Assembly (NCBI GenBank): GCA_023101885.1
Contig: JALPQD010000214.1
Span: 2,852,001 to 2,916,000 of the forward strand
DNA: 64,000 nucleotides
Reading direction: 5' to 3'
Source: Typhlomys cinereus
Taxonomy: Eukaryota > Chordata > Mammalia > Rodentia > Platacanthomyidae
Position 1 is the stretch's first letter. Every line of letters starts with the position of its first letter. Positions 61,076 through 64,000 of the stretch are shown here, in pieces. A program made the position numbers and the translations under genes. The notes under the pieces were generated by a model. The model was not told the origin of the DNA and did not search any database. It worked only from the letters and a program-made list of their open reading frames with translations.

Positions 61076-61499
61076 TGTGTGATAGTTTCAATGGTTGACT
61101 TGACACTTCACAGGTGAACAGTTAGACAATTATTTAACTCAGGAAGATCTCTGGCAAGCATGTAGGAGGTTGTTTTAATTGCATAGCTAATGTAGGAAGA
61201 CCAACCCCATGGCAGATGGGACAATTCCATGGGAAGGTGATTAAGATGGAGAGAACTGGTTAGAATAATTGGCAAGCTGGCAATTATTTGAGTACAGGCT
61301 AGAAAGCAGCATTGGCCTTTGTCCCTCTGCCCTTGGTGTGCATATGGAGCCACTAGTTCCTGAAGCTCCTGATGCTGATAACTCTGCTTTGTAATGAACT
61401 GTAACCTGAAATAGTAAACTGAAATAACCCCCCGCCTTGCTCCCCTACAATGTTTGGGCCATGTATCCATTATTGCAATGGAAATATGAATCTAAGACA
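61076..61499 (+). mobile_element. Solo LTR, MaLR/ERVL-like
   Basis: TGTGTGATAGTTTCAATGGT, 'TGACTTGACACTTCACAGG', 'GTAACCTGAAATAGTAAACT', ending TCTAAGACA. TG...CA-bounded, 424 bp. Confidence 0.65.
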
Positions 61500-61784
61500 T
61501 ATGGCCTTAACTAGACGTTGAATTATCCATGGTTGTAGATGATTTCTGAGTAAGAAGATCTTAAAAAAAGAAAAGGACAAAATTTTAGGTAGTCCATTTC
61601 CAGTATCAAATTAGGAAATAATTTTGAAGAATGAGGAGGAGATAAGTGAGAAGTCCTTCTGGGGGCAGTGTGCTTCCTATAAAACGGCTCCTTTGATGTT
61701 GAAAACACCTGCCAATTCAAGCCTGTGGCACCAGTCAGCATCTTCTAAATGGATTTACAGTTTCATGAAATCTGGCAAGATTTT

Positions 61785-62009
61785 CTTTTATTTTTTTAAA
61801 TTTTTTATTTTTTCCACTCATACAAAGTTGATAAGTAGCCCATACCCCTTCCTCCCTCCTCCCCCCTGAACCCACCTCCCCCCTGCTTCCTCTCCCCTTT
61901 TCCCTTCCTTTCCCCTCTCCCTCCCCTTCTCCCAGTGTGCCCCCCCCCCATTCCTGGAGCATCCTTTAGTGTGTCTGTCAAACGTTCCTCTGGGTCCTCC
62001 TCTCTGATG
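61785..62009 (-). mobile_element. Truncated L1 3' end, antisense, pyrimidine-rich
   Basis: An inverted poly(A), then a C/T-rich tract (G-rich on minus) and 'GGAGCATCCTTTAGTGTGTC'. An 18-bp duplication GAAATCTGGCAAGATTTT at 61767-61784 and (1 mismatch) at 62010-62027. Confidence 0.85.
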
Positions 62010-62027
62010 GAAATCTGACAAGATTTT

Positions 62028-62818
62028 AAAGCACCTGGAAAATCTAGTATACGTCCTGAGTTGGCTGACACAGGAATGGTGTAAAGATGGAGAAAAGAGC
62101 AAATGAGAAGACAGAGAAACAAGAAGATCTAGGAAATGCTTTCCCCAGGAAAAGCCAACCCAGCATGACTCACATCTTGTTCACTTGAAAGCTTTGACTG
62201 CCACGTGTACCAAAGAGCTAGTCTTATCTCAGGAAATGTATTCTTCTGGTTTCTCAGAATAGGAATTGCAATACTCCATACTTGTTTTTCTTGGGGGCTC
62301 ACCAAAACCAGAAAACATTTGTTGTATACGGAACAGAGGACACTTTCTTTATTTTGAAATTCCAATGGGATAAATTATTCATGAATGTGCAGGTTGCCTC
62401 TATTATTGAGAACTCATTGACTCACAAATTTCAGTTACATGGATAGCATAATTTTTTTTTCTTTTTAAATTGTATTTCTAAACCTAAAGACTGGTCATGG
62501 TAGTTATCTTTGGGGTTTCTGTCCTCCTCCATGGAAAAACACCATATTCCTTAGTTCTTCTCCCTATATTCCATCTACAGGTTGGGTCCTATAGTTGTGT
62601 TTATAAAGCGGTCCTTTTCTGTCTACTTCCATGGCTGACTTGATAGGCTTGAGTCCTGGAAGTAATCAGAATCCCTTCCTTTCATTTGGAAGGGAAAGTC
62701 TATTTTCTGTAAAACATGGAAACAGTAAGCATTGTGAGCTCCAACCCAAGCATGTAATCCCAAAGTAAAAGTCATCCTCCTATGAGATGAAGAAATAAAG
62801 CAGGCAGCCTAAGAAGAG
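62028..62818. other. Intergenic, nothing recognised
   Basis: No gene or confident repeat. Confidence 0.5.
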
Positions 62819-62843
62819 TTGAGATGCTTCCAGAGAGCAGAAA

Positions 62844-62857
62844 TGAGAGAGAGCAAG

Positions 62858-62888
<31 letters not shown>

Positions 62889-62915
62889 CAGACAGAAAGA
62901 GAGTGAGGGAGAGAA
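62844..62915. repeat. GA-rich simple repeat
   Basis: A GAGAGA/GACAGA purine run. It gives spurious Arg/Glu-rich open frames. Confidence 0.9.
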
Positions 62916-63039
62916 AGGAGGCTTCTGGCTTCTTACACCTCACTCAAGACCACTGTGCCACAAATGCCTTACCGCTTGGGTTTTATCAGTCTTACCTGCA
63001 TTCTTATATTGAATATCAGGGGATTTACCATATTAATTA

Positions 63040-63760
63040 CTTTTAATAAGTATGCATAATAATAGGTGTCTTTATGACATTTTTACACATGTGTGTCATT
63101 TTACTTAGCTCACATTTGCCCCTTCATTACCCTCCCATGTATCCCTCACCATGCTACAGGTTTCCTTCTTCCCTAAAAATATTTCTTAAATACATTACAT
63201 ATAATTAGGCATTATATGTCAAACATAATATATATTACATTCTCTCCTCATATGACCAAGAATAAGCAACATTTGTCTTTTCCCTCCCACTGTCATCTTC
63301 TGTTGTGTCTTCTCATCCCTTGAGATCCTTTCAGACAGATAGATAGCCCCTTCATTTTCTTGAAAATGACTGAGTGAAACTCCTCTGTTTATGTCCACCA
63401 CGCGTTCATTATCCATGATGTTTCTCATGATTGGCATCTGTGCTGGATCTGTGTCTCAGCTACTGTAATAGCTCAGCTGAGCACAAATTTGCAGGCGACT
63501 CCGTAGTCTACAGGCTAAGAATCGCGTGGGTGTATACCTGGGAGCGGTATAGCTGTTTCACGTTGAAGCATCTCCATACTGATTTCTGTGGTGACTGCAC
63601 TAGTTTACATTCCCACCAGCAATGGATAAGGGTTCTTTGCTCCCCAATCCCTGCTAGAACGTGTTGTTTTCTTGATACACACCCCACTGCAGTGAAAGGG
63701 AATCTTAATGCAGCTTTAACTTTCTTTTCTCTAGGAGGCATGTTTTTTGTTTGTTCTTGC
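63040..63760 (-). mobile_element. L1 3' fragment, antisense
   Basis: 'CATTTTTACACATGTGTGTC', 'CTGTAATAGCTCAGCTGAGC' and 'TTTACATTCCCACCAGCAAT' plus 'GCTCCCCAATCCCTGCTAGA' follow inverted L1 order. Decayed. Confidence 0.65.
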
Positions 63761-63809
63761 TAAATTAATTTGAAAGGATAATTTTCCTACTCTCTAACAT
63801 ATGTTTTGC

Positions 63810-63925
63810 CAGCACAGGGGTGTATATCTGTAATTACAGCACTTGGGAGACTAAGGAGAAAGGATTGAGAGGAAGCCTGCCTGGGCTATGTGGCAAGACC
63901 CTATCTCAAAAAATTATGAGCAAAT
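63810..63925 (+). mobile_element. B1 SINE
   Basis: 'GCCAGCACAGGGGTGTATAT', 'CTGTAATTACAGCACTTGGG' and 'CCTGGGCTATGTGGCAAGAC' are B1 head to tail. Confidence 0.8.
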
Positions 63926-64000
63926 AAATTAGAAAATATATTTTCTCACTTCATTTAAGAGAGACCTAAGTATTCTTTTTATCTATGAGAAGTGAGATGT

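Noticed and set aside
63431..63763. 110-codon plus-strand open frame
   Set aside because: Antisense of L1-like sequence, not a gene.

Overview
This window is mammalian nuclear DNA, almost certainly from a rodent. It contains one recognisable protein-coding gene, C1GALT1 (core 1 beta-1,3-galactosyltransferase, T-synthase), on the minus strand, set in retrotransposon-rich DNA. The rodent assignment rests on B1-type SINEs, B3/B4-like SINEs, rodent-style L1 3' ends and LTRs, and about 14 copies of a tRNA-headed SINE with a CA-rich tail. That SINE resembles the B2 superfamily but is not canonical mouse/rat B2. A dipodoid (jerboa or jumping mouse) or another non-murid myomorph is my guess from memory of SINE families; I could not test it.

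Layout, left to right. 1-9.6 kb: 3' flank of the gene, made of an antisense LTR, L1 fragments (one split by a SINE), SINEs and a small tandem repeat. 9.6-14.3 kb: repeat-poor, AT-rich DNA directly downstream of the stop codon, the likely long 3' UTR. 14.3-20.7 kb: three coding exons (20493-20712, 16626-17293, 14321-14524) that join in frame into an intact 363-residue protein. 20.7-49.1 kb: a long first intron, fairly clean up to about 26 kb and then full of SINEs, L1 pieces, LTRs and a 28-bp minisatellite. About 48.7-49.6 kb: a strong CpG island with a CGG/CCG run, GC boxes, an inverted CCAAT box and a CRE-like site, read as the promoter and untranslated exon 1. 49.6-64 kb: 5' flank with further L1, LTR and SINE insertions, one LTR nested in another, and a degenerate array of about four 285-bp tandem units.

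The encoded enzyme is a type II Golgi membrane protein that adds galactose to Tn antigen (GalNAc-Ser/Thr) to make the core 1 O-glycan (T antigen). All sequence landmarks (transmembrane anchor, DDD motif, GGAGY block, CCSD motif) are present, and nothing suggests a pseudogene.

I found no operon, CRISPR array, intact viral gene or new molecular system. The most noteworthy signals are structural: the unidentified 285-bp array, the intronic minisatellite, nested insertions with readable target-site duplications, and two age classes of the CA-tailed SINE. Repeat family names come from recognition, not a database search, and repeat edges are approximate unless a target-site duplication fixes them.
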